This document shows, one piece after another, positions 53,262-61,181 of a stretch of DNA of 64,000 bases; within the stretch, counting starts at the first letter, position 1, and the number at the start of each line of letters is the position of its first letter. Under the pieces are notes generated by a model. The model was not told the origin of the DNA, ran no database searches, and was given only the letters and a program-made list of their open reading frames with translations. Position numbers and translations under genes: made by a program. The DNA comes from Micromonospora pattaloongensis (GTDB lineage Bacteria; Actinomycetota; Actinomycetes; Mycobacteriales; Micromonosporaceae). The stretch is taken from positions 1 to 64,000 of the forward strand of contig NZ_FNPH01000013.1 of the NCBI RefSeq assembly GCF_900107255.1, in the 5' to 3' direction.

Positions 53262-53385
53262 GCCGCCCGGGTTAGCTGACGGGTTCGGGACGGAAGATCC
53301 CTACCGCTGGCGCGGATGCACCCCACCTACCTGGTTCCCCGGCTCGCCCGTGGGCGATTAGGCGAGGCCACCGCCGGCACCGGAG
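53262..53385 (-). ncRNA. c-di-AMP riboswitch (ydaO/yuaA class)
   Basis: On the minus strand the leader of the peptidase gene reads CGCCTAATCGCCC, CCGGGGAACCAGGTAGG, TGGGGTGCATC, then near the end CCCGAACCCGTCAG followed directly by CTAACCCGGGCGGC. GGGGAACC, GGGGTG and the CAGCTAACC block, in this order, are the conserved segments of the ydaO c-di-AMP riboswitch, known upstream of actinobacterial cell-wall hydrolases. It lies about 20 bases before the GTG, so ligand binding probably stops expression by terminating or sequestering the start. Confidence 0.9.
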
Positions 53386-53562
53386 GGGCGCCGCCGTGCG
53401 GAGGCCGCGGCCGAGACTACCGGCGCCGATGGCCCGGCTCACGGCGGCGATGTGCGACGGGTGGGAAATTTGACCGGATAACTCCGGATAAATCCCACGT
53501 AGCACCGGGGTGGTGGACGGAAACTTAAGTCGGGGCTAAGGCCGGGGCGCACGGACGGGCGA

Positions 53563-54477
53563 TCACCAGTTCTCGGGGCCGCAGGCCCCCGAGGCGGTCG
53601 CGGGCTCGACCTGCAGCGTGGCGTGTTCGATCGCGAACTCATCGTGCAGAGCGTGCCGGGCGGCGGTCAGCACGGCCGTCAGTTCGGCGGTCGGCTCGAT
53701 GGTGAGGTGCGCGGAGGCTACCTCCATCCCCGAGGTGAGCGTCCAGACGTGCAGGTCGTGCACGTCGCAGACCCCCGGCAGGGCCGCGAGCCGGGCCCGC
53801 ACCGCGGGCACCTCCAGGTGTTCCGGCGCGGCCTGCACGAGGATCCGCACCGCGGCCCGGGCGAGCCGCCAGGTGCGCGGCAGGATCAGCACGCCCACCA
53901 CGACCGCGACGATCGGGTCCGCGTACCACCATCCGGTCGTGGCGATCACCAGCGCCGCGACGATCACGCCGGCCGAGCCGAGCAGATCGCCGAGCACCTC
54001 CAGGTACGCCCCGCGCACGTTGATGCTCTCCTGCGCGCCGGGCCGCAGCAGCGCGAAGGCGACGACGTTGGCGAGCAGCCCACCGACCGCCACCGCGAGC
54101 ATCGGCCCGGCGAGCACCTGCGGCGGATGACCGAACCGGCTGACCGCCTCGACCAGCACGTAGACGGCCACCCCGGAGAGCAGGACCGCGTTCGCGAGCG
54201 CGGCGAGCACCTCCAGCCGGTAGAGCCCGAAGGTGCGCTGCGGGTCGCGGCCGGCGCGCCGGGCCGCGGTGATCGCGGCGAGCGCCATCGCGATGCCGAG
54301 CACGTCGGTGAACATGTGCCCGGCGTCGGAGAGCAGGGCGAGCGAGCCGGTGACCCACGCCGCCACCGCCTCGACGACCATGAAGGCGGCCAGCACCCAG
54401 ACGGCGGCCCAGAGCCGGCCGCGGTGCCGCTCGCCGGCGCGAATCGCCGACGCGCCGTGGTCATGCCCTGCGCCCAC
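53563..54477 (-). CDS. CDF (cation diffusion facilitator) metal exporter, CzcD-like
   Basis: A 304-residue membrane protein with a His-rich start (GAGHDHGASA) and six helices. Metal-site motifs are SDAGHMFTD in helix 2 and EVLGD in helix 5, where many CDFs have HVLGD. The C-terminal cytoplasmic domain is VCDVHDLHVWTLTSGMEVASAHLTI with HDLHVW. The enzyme exports Zn, Cd or Co by proton exchange. Glu in place of the helix-5 His may shift metal preference. An ArsR-type operator-like sequence is 70-95 bases upstream. Confidence 0.88.
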   Translation of the reverse strand: MGAGHDHGASAIRAGERHRGRLWAAVWVLAAFMVVEAVAAWVTGSLALLSDAGHMFTDVLGIAMALAAITAARRAGRDPQRTFGLYRLEVLAALANAVLLSGVAVYVLVEAVSRFGHPPQVLAGPMLAVAVGGLLANVVAFALLRPGAQESINVRGAYLEVLGDLLGSAGVIVAALVIATTGWWYADPIVAVVVGVLILPRTWRLARAAVRILVQAAPEHLEVPAVRARLAALPGVCDVHDLHVWTLTSGMEVASAHLTIEPTAELTAVLTAARHALHDEFAIEHATLQVEPATASGACGPENW

Positions 54478-54550
54478 GTTGGTCCTCCGTTACCCCGGTC
54501 GCCGGAGTCGACCCGGTCGACTCCCCGATCAGCGGCGCGCACGTGAATCA

Positions 54551-54572
54551 TGCGCACATTGCTATGTGTGCA
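54551..54572. promoter_or_regulatory. ArsR/SmtB-like operator upstream of the CDF gene
   Basis: TGCGCACAT (54551-54559), four spacer bases, and ATGTGTGCA (54564-54572) form a near-perfect inverted repeat (8 of 9 pairs). This is the form of metal-sensor (ArsR/SmtB) operators. No regulator gene is adjacent, so the sensor would be encoded elsewhere. Confidence 0.6.
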
Positions 54573-54730
54573 ACCAATGGTACCCGTGACGCCGCGACGA
54601 CCCCGCGCCAGCCCGCTCAGCGGGCACGGAATGCGGACAGTGCGCGCGGACGGCATTATGTGACGGTCACTCACAGACGCCGATGGCCGGGCCGTCGGCG
54701 GAGGCCGCCGAGAGTCAAGGGGTACCCACC

Positions 54731-55672
54731 GTGCTCACGCGTCCACGTGTCTTCCTCGTTCTCGCCGCGGCGCTCGCCGCGGTTCTCTCCGTCCCGACCG
54801 CCGGCGCCGCGTCCGCCCGACCCACCCGGGCCCTCCCGGACACGATCGCGTTGCCGGACGGGTTCCAGCCGGAGGGGATCGCGATCGGCGCCGCGCCGTA
54901 CGCCTTCTTCGGCTCCCGCGCCACCGGCGCGATCTACCGGGCGAGCCTGGTCACCGGGGAGGGGTCGGTGATCAACCCGGGCCCCGGCACCCCGTCGCTC
55001 GGCATGAAGGTCGACCGGCGGGACCGGCTCTTCGTCGCCGGCGGCACCGGCGGTGACGGCCGCGTCATCGACGCGGTCACCGGCGCCCTGCTGGCCAGCT
55101 ACCGCTTCAGCACCGTGCCCAGCTTCGTCAACGACGTCGTGCTGACCCCGGACGCCGCATGGTTCACCGACTCCACCAATCCCGTGCTCTACCGGGTGCC
55201 GCTGTCGCGGTCGCCGAAGCTGCCGGGGCCCGAGGCGGTCGTCCGCACGCCGCTGACCGGCGACATCGTCTACGGCACCGGGATCAACGCGAACGGCATC
55301 GCCCGCACCCCCGACGGCCGCGGCCTGCTGATCGTGCAGTCCAACACCGGCCTGCTCTTCCGGGTCGACCCCGCCACCGGTGTCACCCGCACCGTCGACC
55401 TCGGCGGCGAACTGCTCACCAACGGCGACGGCCTGCTGCTGGAGGGTCGCACGCTCTACGTCGTGCAGAACCGGCTGAACATCGTCGCCGCCGTACGGCT
55501 GAACGACGCCGGCACCCGCGGCGCGATCGTGTCGCGGCTGACCGACCCGCGCTTCGACGTGCCCACCACGGTCGCGGCGTACGGCAAGCGGCTCTACCTG
55601 CCCAACGCCCGCTTCACCACCCCGCCGACCCCGACCACGCCGTACAGCGCGGTGGCGATCCCGCGCCGCTAG
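54731..55672 (+). CDS. Secreted six-bladed beta-propeller (SMP-30-like) protein
   Basis: A 313-residue secreted protein from a GTG, with AAGGGG upstream. The signal peptide is residues 1-30 (RPRVFLVLAAALAAVLSVPTAGAASA). The mature part is a six-bladed propeller with repeated blades, for example FQPEGIAIGAAPYAFFGSRATGAIYR, RLFVAGGTGGDGRVID and INANGIARTPDGRGLLIVQ. It resembles SMP-30/gluconolactonase and strictosidine-synthase-like proteins. No catalytic metal residues can be assigned firmly. Confidence 0.8.
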   Translation: MLTRPRVFLVLAAALAAVLSVPTAGAASARPTRALPDTIALPDGFQPEGIAIGAAPYAFFGSRATGAIYRASLVTGEGSVINPGPGTPSLGMKVDRRDRLFVAGGTGGDGRVIDAVTGALLASYRFSTVPSFVNDVVLTPDAAWFTDSTNPVLYRVPLSRSPKLPGPEAVVRTPLTGDIVYGTGINANGIARTPDGRGLLIVQSNTGLLFRVDPATGVTRTVDLGGELLTNGDGLLLEGRTLYVVQNRLNIVAAVRLNDAGTRGAIVSRLTDPRFDVPTTVAAYGKRLYLPNARFTTPPTPTTPYSAVAIPRR

Positions 55673-55680
55673 GGCGCACC

Positions 55681-55708
55681 GGGCGGGCCCCGTGTGCGGG
55701 GCCCGCCC
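55681..55708. terminator. Bidirectional terminator between convergent genes
   Basis: GGGCGGGCCCCG at 55681-55692 pairs perfectly with CGGGGCCCGCCC at 55697-55708 around a TGTG loop. Its right arm ends at the helicase stop codon, so it can serve both the propeller gene and the helicase gene. Confidence 0.8.
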
Positions 55709-57822
55709 TACGGCACGTCGATCGTGGTGAGCCGCTGGGTGGCCCGGGAGAGCGCCACGTACAGCGTCCGGACCCCGGCCTCCGAGTCGGCGCGGATCTC
55801 GCCGGGCGCGACCAGCACCACGCCGTCGTACTCCATGCCCTTGGCCTGCAGGCTCGTCACCACCGACAACCGCGGCGCGGCCAGCTCCGTCAGCCAGCCG
55901 GCGACCTCGTCGCGGCGCGGCACCGGCGTGATGACCCCGACCGTCCCCTCGACCTCGGCCAGTAGCGCCGCGGTGGCGTCGCGGGTCGCGTCGGGCAGGG
56001 CCGCCGCCGGCACGGTGAGCGCGACCGGCTCGACCCCGGTGGAGCGGACCGCCGTCGGCAGCGGCAGGTCGGGCTGGATCTCGCGGATCACCGCCGCGGC
56101 GACCGCGAAGATCTCCGCGGAGTTCCGGTAGTTGGTGGTCAGGGTGTACTCGTGGCGTGGACGCCGCCCCAGCGCCTTGTCCCGGGCCTGCGCGAGCTCC
56201 CCGGGGTTGCCCGTCCACGCCGTCTGCGCCGGGTCGCCCACCACGGTCCAGGAGGCGAACCGACCGCGCCGCCCCAGCATCCGCCACTGCATCGGCGACA
56301 CGTCCTGCGCCTCGTCGACGACCACGTGCGCGTACTCGCGGTAGTCCTCCGGGCGCTGCACGGCGGCGGCCCGCGCCGCGCGCTGCCGCTCGGCGTAGGT
56401 GGTCACCTCGCGGATGCCGTCGCGCACCAGGTACGGGTCGCGCTTGCGCCGCTGCGGCTGCGGCGGCCGCCCCATCAGCGCGTCCAGCTCGTCCAGCAGC
56501 GCGACGTCGGCGATCGTCAGCCCCCGCTCCGGCAGCGACCGGTACGCGTCCGCCAGCGCACGGATCTCCGCGTGGGAGAGGATCCCCCGGGCGTACGACC
56601 GCAGCCGCTGCGGGTCGGCGAGCCAGCCGAGCACGTGCCGGGGGTGCAGCCGGGGCCACCAGGCGCGCAGGAAGTCGCGGAAATCCGGCCGCTCCGCGAG
56701 GTCGTCCTCGAACTCGACCTTCGTGGGCAGGCCCGCGATGCCGAGCCGGTTCGCCTGGTCCCACAGCGCGTTGAAGATCCCGTCGAACCCGGCGCGTCGT
56801 ACCTCGTTGCGCCGGGCGCCGCGCGGTAGCGCGCGTTCCCGGATCGCGTCGAGCTCCGCCGCGGTCAGCCGGAGCAGCTGGCCGCGGTAGAGGAGCCGCA
56901 GCTCGTCCGGGCCGTCCGGCACGGCGTCGCGGGCCGCCCGCTCCAGCACCCGGCGCATCCGCAGCGAGCCCTTGATCGCGGCGATCTCCGCCCGGTCGGA
57001 GCGGGTCGCCTCGAACCCGGGCACCAGCGAGCCGAGCGAGTGCAGGGTCGCGGCCTCCTCGCCGAGCGAGGGCAGCACCGAGGCGATGTACTCGACGAAG
57101 ACGCCCGACGGGCCGACCACCAGGATGCCGCCGCCGGCGAACCGGTTGCGGTCGGAGTAGAGCAGGTAGGCGGCCCGGTGCAGCGCGACCGCGGTCTTGC
57201 CGGTGCCCGGCCCGCCGGAGACGATCGTGACGCCGGTCGCGGGGGAGCGGATCGCCTCGTCCTGCTCGCGCTGGATGGTGGCGACGATGTCGCGCATGCC
57301 GCGGGTCTTGGCGCGGGCGAGGGTGGCCAGCAGCGCGCCGTCCCCGACCACCCGCATGCCGGGCGGCGCGGCGTCCGGATCCAGCAGGTCGTCCTCGATG
57401 CCCGTCACCCGCTCGCCGCTGGACTGGATCATGCGCCGGCGGACGACGCCGCGCGGCTCGGCCGCGGTGGCCTGGTAGAAGGCGCTGGCCGCGGGCGCGC
57501 GCCAGTCGATGACGAGCGGTTCCGACTGCTCGCCCCGCACCCCGAGCCGGCCGACGTGCAGCACCGCCCCGGTGCGCAGGTCGAGCCGGCCGAAGACCAG
57601 CCCCTCGCGCTCCGCGTCGAGCGCGTGCCGGCGCCGCGCGGCGTGGAAGACCATCGCGTCCCGCTCCACCAGCGCGCCGAAGTTGCCCACCCGCGCCAGC
57701 CGGTAGCCGTCCTTCTCCGCCCGGGCGGCGTCGCTGCGCAGCTGATCGAGGCGGGCGTACACCCGGTCGACGTGGCGTTGTTCGGCGGCGATCTCGTGTT
57801 GCAGGCTGGTGGCGTCGGTCAA
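55708..57822 (-). CDS. HelD/HelR-like superfamily 1 RNA polymerase helicase
   Basis: A 704-residue protein starting at a TTG at 57822, with GGAG eight bases upstream; the frame is open further back without support. The N-terminal coiled coil (LQHEIAAEQRHVDRVYARLDQLRSDAARAE) and the helicase motifs match HelD: Walker A SGGPGTGKTAVALHRAAYLL, DEAQDVSPMQWRML, VGDPAQTAW, and VTSLQAKGMEYDGVVLV. Actinobacterial members recycle stalled RNA polymerase, and some (HelR) protect it from rifamycins. No rifamycin-associated DNA element is seen upstream, so induction by rifamycin is not supported. Confidence 0.85.
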   Translation of the reverse strand: MTDATSLQHEIAAEQRHVDRVYARLDQLRSDAARAEKDGYRLARVGNFGALVERDAMVFHAARRRHALDAEREGLVFGRLDLRTGAVLHVGRLGVRGEQSEPLVIDWRAPAASAFYQATAAEPRGVVRRRMIQSSGERVTGIEDDLLDPDAAPPGMRVVGDGALLATLARAKTRGMRDIVATIQREQDEAIRSPATGVTIVSGGPGTGKTAVALHRAAYLLYSDRNRFAGGGILVVGPSGVFVEYIASVLPSLGEEAATLHSLGSLVPGFEATRSDRAEIAAIKGSLRMRRVLERAARDAVPDGPDELRLLYRGQLLRLTAAELDAIRERALPRGARRNEVRRAGFDGIFNALWDQANRLGIAGLPTKVEFEDDLAERPDFRDFLRAWWPRLHPRHVLGWLADPQRLRSYARGILSHAEIRALADAYRSLPERGLTIADVALLDELDALMGRPPQPQRRKRDPYLVRDGIREVTTYAERQRAARAAAVQRPEDYREYAHVVVDEAQDVSPMQWRMLGRRGRFASWTVVGDPAQTAWTGNPGELAQARDKALGRRPRHEYTLTTNYRNSAEIFAVAAAVIREIQPDLPLPTAVRSTGVEPVALTVPAAALPDATRDATAALLAEVEGTVGVITPVPRRDEVAGWLTELAAPRLSVVTSLQAKGMEYDGVVLVAPGEIRADSEAGVRTLYVALSRATQRLTTIDVP

Positions 57823-57982
57823 CGCGGAAGCTCCGTGAGCGCTCGGGGCGGGACGCGGTGGCGGCCCGCCGGACGTGCCGCGGCGGCGAATCCGGCGGCC
57901 AGAGCGAGGGTACGGGGCGCGCCGCGGGCCGACGGCCGGACCGTCCGTTTCGGTGTCCTTGATCAAACGCGGGCGGCGGTCG

Positions 57983-58915
57983 TCAGGCCGCCAGCGGCAA
58001 CTCCGCCGAACCGGTCTGTTCCGGGGCGACCCGGCGCAGCACCGCGGCCAGCGCGGCGGTCACCTCGTCGGGGCGCTCCAGCATGAGCATGTGGCCGGCG
58101 CCCGGACAGACGGTCAGCTCGGTGCCGGGCAGCGCGGCCGCGATCGACTCGGCGCACGGCGGCGGGGTCAACCGGTCGCGGTCGCCGACCAGCGCCGCGG
58201 CCGGGACGTCACCGAGCGCCGCCAGGGTCTCCAGGCGCTGCTGCGCGCCGATCGACGGCCGGAACCCGCCGATCGACCGGAGCGACGCGCGCGCCACGGC
58301 GGACGTGGTGAGCCGGATGGCGTCCGGGTCGCAGCTGTCGCCGAAGAGCAGCCAGCGCAGCGTGGGGCGCAGGGCGCGCAGCAGCGGCCGGTGCGGGTGC
58401 CACTCCCCGCAGCGGGCCAGCAGGCCGGCGCCGGTGGTCTCGGCGAGCCGGATCAGCCGGGTCACCCGCGGCGACAGTCCGTAGACGGTGTGCGTGTGCC
58501 CCTCGGCGGTGGTGGCGACGAAGACCAGGCCGGCGACGCGCGCGGCGAACTCGTCGGGGTGCCGGTGGGCGTACTCCATGATGGTCATGCCGCCCATCGA
58601 GTGGCCGGCGAGCACGACCGGGCCGGTCGGGGCGACCTCCCGGACGATCTCGGCGAGGTCGTCGCCGAGCTGCGCCAGCGTCGCGGAGCGCAGCCGCGTC
58701 GAACTCGACCGGCCGTGCCCGCGGGCGTCGTAGGTGACCATGCGGACGGGCCCGGCCGATCCGGCGGTCAGCGCGTCGATCTGCCGGCGCCAGGTGCGGC
58801 CGTCGAGGGTCCACCCGTGCAGCATGATGAGCGTGACGGGGGCGTCCGTCGGACCGGATGCCCGGACGTGCAGGCGTACGCCGTCCGGGAGCCGTACCGT
58901 GGTCTGGTCGGGCAT
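57983..58915 (-). CDS. Alpha/beta hydrolase
   Basis: A 310-residue protein from MPDQTTVRLPDGVRLHVRASGP, with GGAGG before the ATG. Catalytic features: oxyanion HGW in MLHGWTLDG, nucleophile Ser in LAGHSMGGMTIMEYA, acid Asp in LVGDRDRLTPP, and His in GAGHMLMLERPDEVT. It is cytoplasmic with no signal. Substrate class cannot be told (esterase, lactonase or epoxide hydrolase are all possible). Its promoter region carries a 16-bp tandem repeat shared with the divergent carbonic anhydrase gene. Confidence 0.87.
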   Translation of the reverse strand: MPDQTTVRLPDGVRLHVRASGPTDAPVTLIMLHGWTLDGRTWRRQIDALTAGSAGPVRMVTYDARGHGRSSSTRLRSATLAQLGDDLAEIVREVAPTGPVVLAGHSMGGMTIMEYAHRHPDEFAARVAGLVFVATTAEGHTHTVYGLSPRVTRLIRLAETTGAGLLARCGEWHPHRPLLRALRPTLRWLLFGDSCDPDAIRLTTSAVARASLRSIGGFRPSIGAQQRLETLAALGDVPAAALVGDRDRLTPPPCAESIAAALPGTELTVCPGAGHMLMLERPDEVTAALAAVLRRVAPEQTGSAELPLAA

Positions 58916-58961
58916 CCTCACCTCCGCGTCGTGCCGGGGGTCCACGCATACCGGGGATCCA

Positions 58962-58993
58962 CGCGTGACGGTAATCACGCGTGGCGGTAATCA
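58962..58993. repeat. Tandem 16-bp direct repeat in a divergent promoter region
   Basis: CGCGTGACGGTAATCA (58962-58977) and CGCGTGGCGGTAATCA (58978-58993) agree at 15 of 16 positions. They lie between the hydrolase (minus) and the carbonic anhydrase (plus), so they could be a regulator site for both. Confidence 0.6.
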
Positions 58994-59133
58994 TGCATCG
59001 CGTGCGACGCGTCGGCGGGTATGACACGTTTCCCGACCGCGGTGTACCCACCGTCCCACGTTGTGAATCACCGAACGTGACACGCGTCGCAACCCGCTTC
59101 CCGATCGGCCGGTGGCACGCGACGCTGAGGGGC

Positions 59134-59775
59134 ATGTCGTCGCCGTCCCGTATCCAGGCCACGTCCGAACCGACCACCACCCCGGCCGGGCGTACCCGCC
59201 CGACCGCCGCGGAGGCGCTCGCCGAGCTGCTCGCCGGCAATGAGCGCTTCGTGACCCGCCGCCCGCGACACGGGCACAGCGTCGAGGCCGCCGCCTCCGG
59301 GGACCAGGAGCCGTCCGCGCTGGTGGTGGGGTGTATCGACTCCCGCGTACCGCTGGAGGCGATCTTCGACCAGACCTTCGGTTCGATCTGCGTGGCGCGC
59401 TCCGGCGGTCAGGTGCTCGATCGCGCCGTGCTCGGTTCGGTCGAGTTCGCGGTCGCCGAACTGAAGGTGCCGCTGGTCGTCGTGCTCGGTCACGAGCGGT
59501 GCGGCGCGGTCGCGGCGACGGTGACCGCGCTGCGTACGGGGGAGCGGCCCGGCGGGGCGCTCGGCTACCTGGTCGACGAGATCGCGCCGGCGGTGACCGA
59601 GGTCGGGCTGGACGAGCCGGACGTCGTCGCGCTGGCGCTGCGCCGGCACACCGTGCGCACCGTCCGGGCCGTGGCCGACGCCGAGCGCGTGGCGGAGCGC
59701 GTCGCGACCGGCGCGGTAGAGGTGGTCGGGGCCATCTACGACCTGGACACCGGCCGCGTCGCCCTCCTCGACTGA
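59134..59775 (+). CDS. Beta-class carbonic anhydrase
   Basis: A 213-residue protein from [44 protein letters not shown]. Zinc ligands are visible as Cys and Asp-Arg in [18 protein letters not shown] and the His...Cys pair in [16 protein letters not shown]. It interconverts carbon dioxide and bicarbonate in the cytoplasm. The start is set by GAGGGGC upstream. The next structure is a strong terminator at 59885. Confidence 0.92.
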   Translation: MSSPSRIQATSEPTTTPAGRTRPTAAEALAELLAGNERFVTRRPRHGHSVEAAASGDQEPSALVVGCIDSRVPLEAIFDQTFGSICVARSGGQVLDRAVLGSVEFAVAELKVPLVVVLGHERCGAVAATVTALRTGERPGGALGYLVDEIAPAVTEVGLDEPDVVALALRRHTVRTVRAVADAERVAERVATGAVEVVGAIYDLDTGRVALLD

Positions 59776-59884
59776 CCCCGCCCCACCCCGCCGACTCTGT
59801 TGATCATGAGGTCTGCGGCGCGACACCGCGTCGCGCCGCCGTGAACCGCATGATCCACAAAGCGTGAGTGGGCGTTGACACGCA

Positions 59885-59922
59885 GAAAACCCCGTCACGG
59901 ATTGCTCCGTGACGGGGTTTTC
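59885..59922. terminator. Strong bidirectional terminator
   Basis: GAAAACCCCGTCACGGA (59885-59901) and TCCGTGACGGGGTTTTC (59906-59922) are exact inverses around a TTGC loop, with A-run and T-run on the two sides. It separates the carbonic anhydrase (plus) from the next gene (minus). Confidence 0.92.
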
Positions 59923-59947
59923 GAGTGCTGTGGGTGTCGCCGAGGGC

Positions 59948-60277
59948 TCAGCCCTCGAAGACGCCGGCCTCCACGAGGCGCTTCTCGGTCGCGTCCCAGC
60001 CGTGGCTGGGGTATTCGGCGGCCAGCGCGTTCAGCTCGGCGCGGATCTTGGCGGCGTGACCGGCGCCGGCGAGCGCACGGATCTCCTCGACGAACGCCTC
60101 GGAGTCGGTGGCCAGACGGTTGGTCTTGCCGTTGGTGAGGTTACGCACATAGGCGTGCTTGCCGCTGTTCAGCGGGATCACGTACTTGAACTCGCCGAGC
60201 ACGCTCAGGGCGCCACCCTGACCGGCCTGGCCGGCGCGGACTGACGCGCGCGCGGTCTTCGAGGTGTTGCTCGCCAC
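59948..60277 (-). CDS. Conserved hypothetical protein
   Basis: A 109-residue protein from a GTG with AAGGAG before it. A basic Ala/Gly-rich N-terminus (ASNTSKTARASVRAGQAGQGGALSVLGEFKYVIPLNSGKHAYVRNLTNGKTNRL, positions about 60275-60110) leads to a helical C-terminus (LAGAGHAAKIRAELNALAAEYPSHGW). No signal or membrane segment. I do not recognise a family or role. The strong ribosome-binding site and divergent terminator make expression likely. Confidence 0.6.
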   Translation of the reverse strand: MASNTSKTARASVRAGQAGQGGALSVLGEFKYVIPLNSGKHAYVRNLTNGKTNRLATDSEAFVEEIRALAGAGHAAKIRAELNALAAEYPSHGWDATEKRLVEAGVFEG

Positions 60278-60557
60278 GAGGTACTCCTTGCACGACGTAC
60301 GGGAACGGACAGGATGTCCGGAGGGCTGAGGAGGCGACAGAAGTCGCCGACTGAACTTTACACGACCGCTGCGGTACGAAAATTCAGCCCGTCCGGCGCT
60401 GTCAGAGACAACCACGGGCCCGCCGGGGACATTCCGATGGTGCCATTTTCCCGATTCCCTGGCGCACCATTCGTCACACCAGTCATCATGGGGTGCGGCA
60501 CCACTCGGTGATCGAGGTCGTAGGGGAAGACGCACCTCGCTCTCCCGGGAGGTCACC

Positions 60558-61049
60558 GTGCCAACGCGTGGCGTCGTATACGTCCACTCGACCCCGCTCG
60601 CCGTGTGCCCTCACGTCGAATGGGCGATCTCGCGCGTCCTCACCGCGCCGGTCAACCTGCACTGGACGGCCCAACCGGTCGATCCGGGCGCCCGTCGGGC
60701 GGAGTGCAGTTGGACCGGCCGGGCGGGGACGGGCGCCGAGCTGGCTGCTGCCCTCCGGCAGTGGCCCATGATCCGTTTCGAGATAACGGAGGAGCCGAGC
60801 GCCGGCGTCGACGGCGAGCGGTTCATGTACGTGCCGGGACGAGGTCTCTTCCGTGCTGCGATGGGCGCCGCCGGCGACATCCAGCTCGGCGAGGACCGGC
60901 TGCGGGCGCTGATGGCCGCCGCCCGCGCGCCGGAGGCGCTCGCGCACGCCCTGGACAAGGCGCTCGGCACCGCCTGGGACGCCGAGCTGGAGCCCTACCG
61001 GCACGCCGGCGACGGCGCGCCGGTGACCCTCCTCACCCGGGTCGGCTGA
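60558..61049 (+). CDS. DUF3145 protein
   Basis: A 163-residue protein from a GTG with GGGAGG upstream. It matches the actinobacterial DUF3145 family from its first residues (TRGVVYVHSTPLAVCPHVEWAISRVL) to the end (DAELEPYRHAGDGAPVTLLTRVG). No catalytic motifs are known. It is cytoplasmic and generally single-copy in actinomycetes, which makes it a good lineage marker. It is divergent from the 109-residue protein gene. Confidence 0.88.
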   Translation: MPTRGVVYVHSTPLAVCPHVEWAISRVLTAPVNLHWTAQPVDPGARRAECSWTGRAGTGAELAAALRQWPMIRFEITEEPSAGVDGERFMYVPGRGLFRAAMGAAGDIQLGEDRLRALMAAARAPEALAHALDKALGTAWDAELEPYRHAGDGAPVTLLTRVG

Positions 61050-61181
61050 CCGCGCGCCCCCATTCGGCGCGCCGACCCGGACACACCGGCAGGAGGCCGC
61101 CGAGGGCGGCACGACCTCCGGCGGGCCGGGGACGGCCCCCCGCCCGGCCCAGGTTGCCGCTCGGCCCGATCGCCTGATGGG

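Noticed and set aside
55681-57822. Rifamycin-associated element (RAE) upstream of the HelD/HelR-like gene
   Set aside because: I looked for the 19-bp inverted RAE pattern in the 150 bases upstream of 57822 and saw only GC-rich sequence without it.
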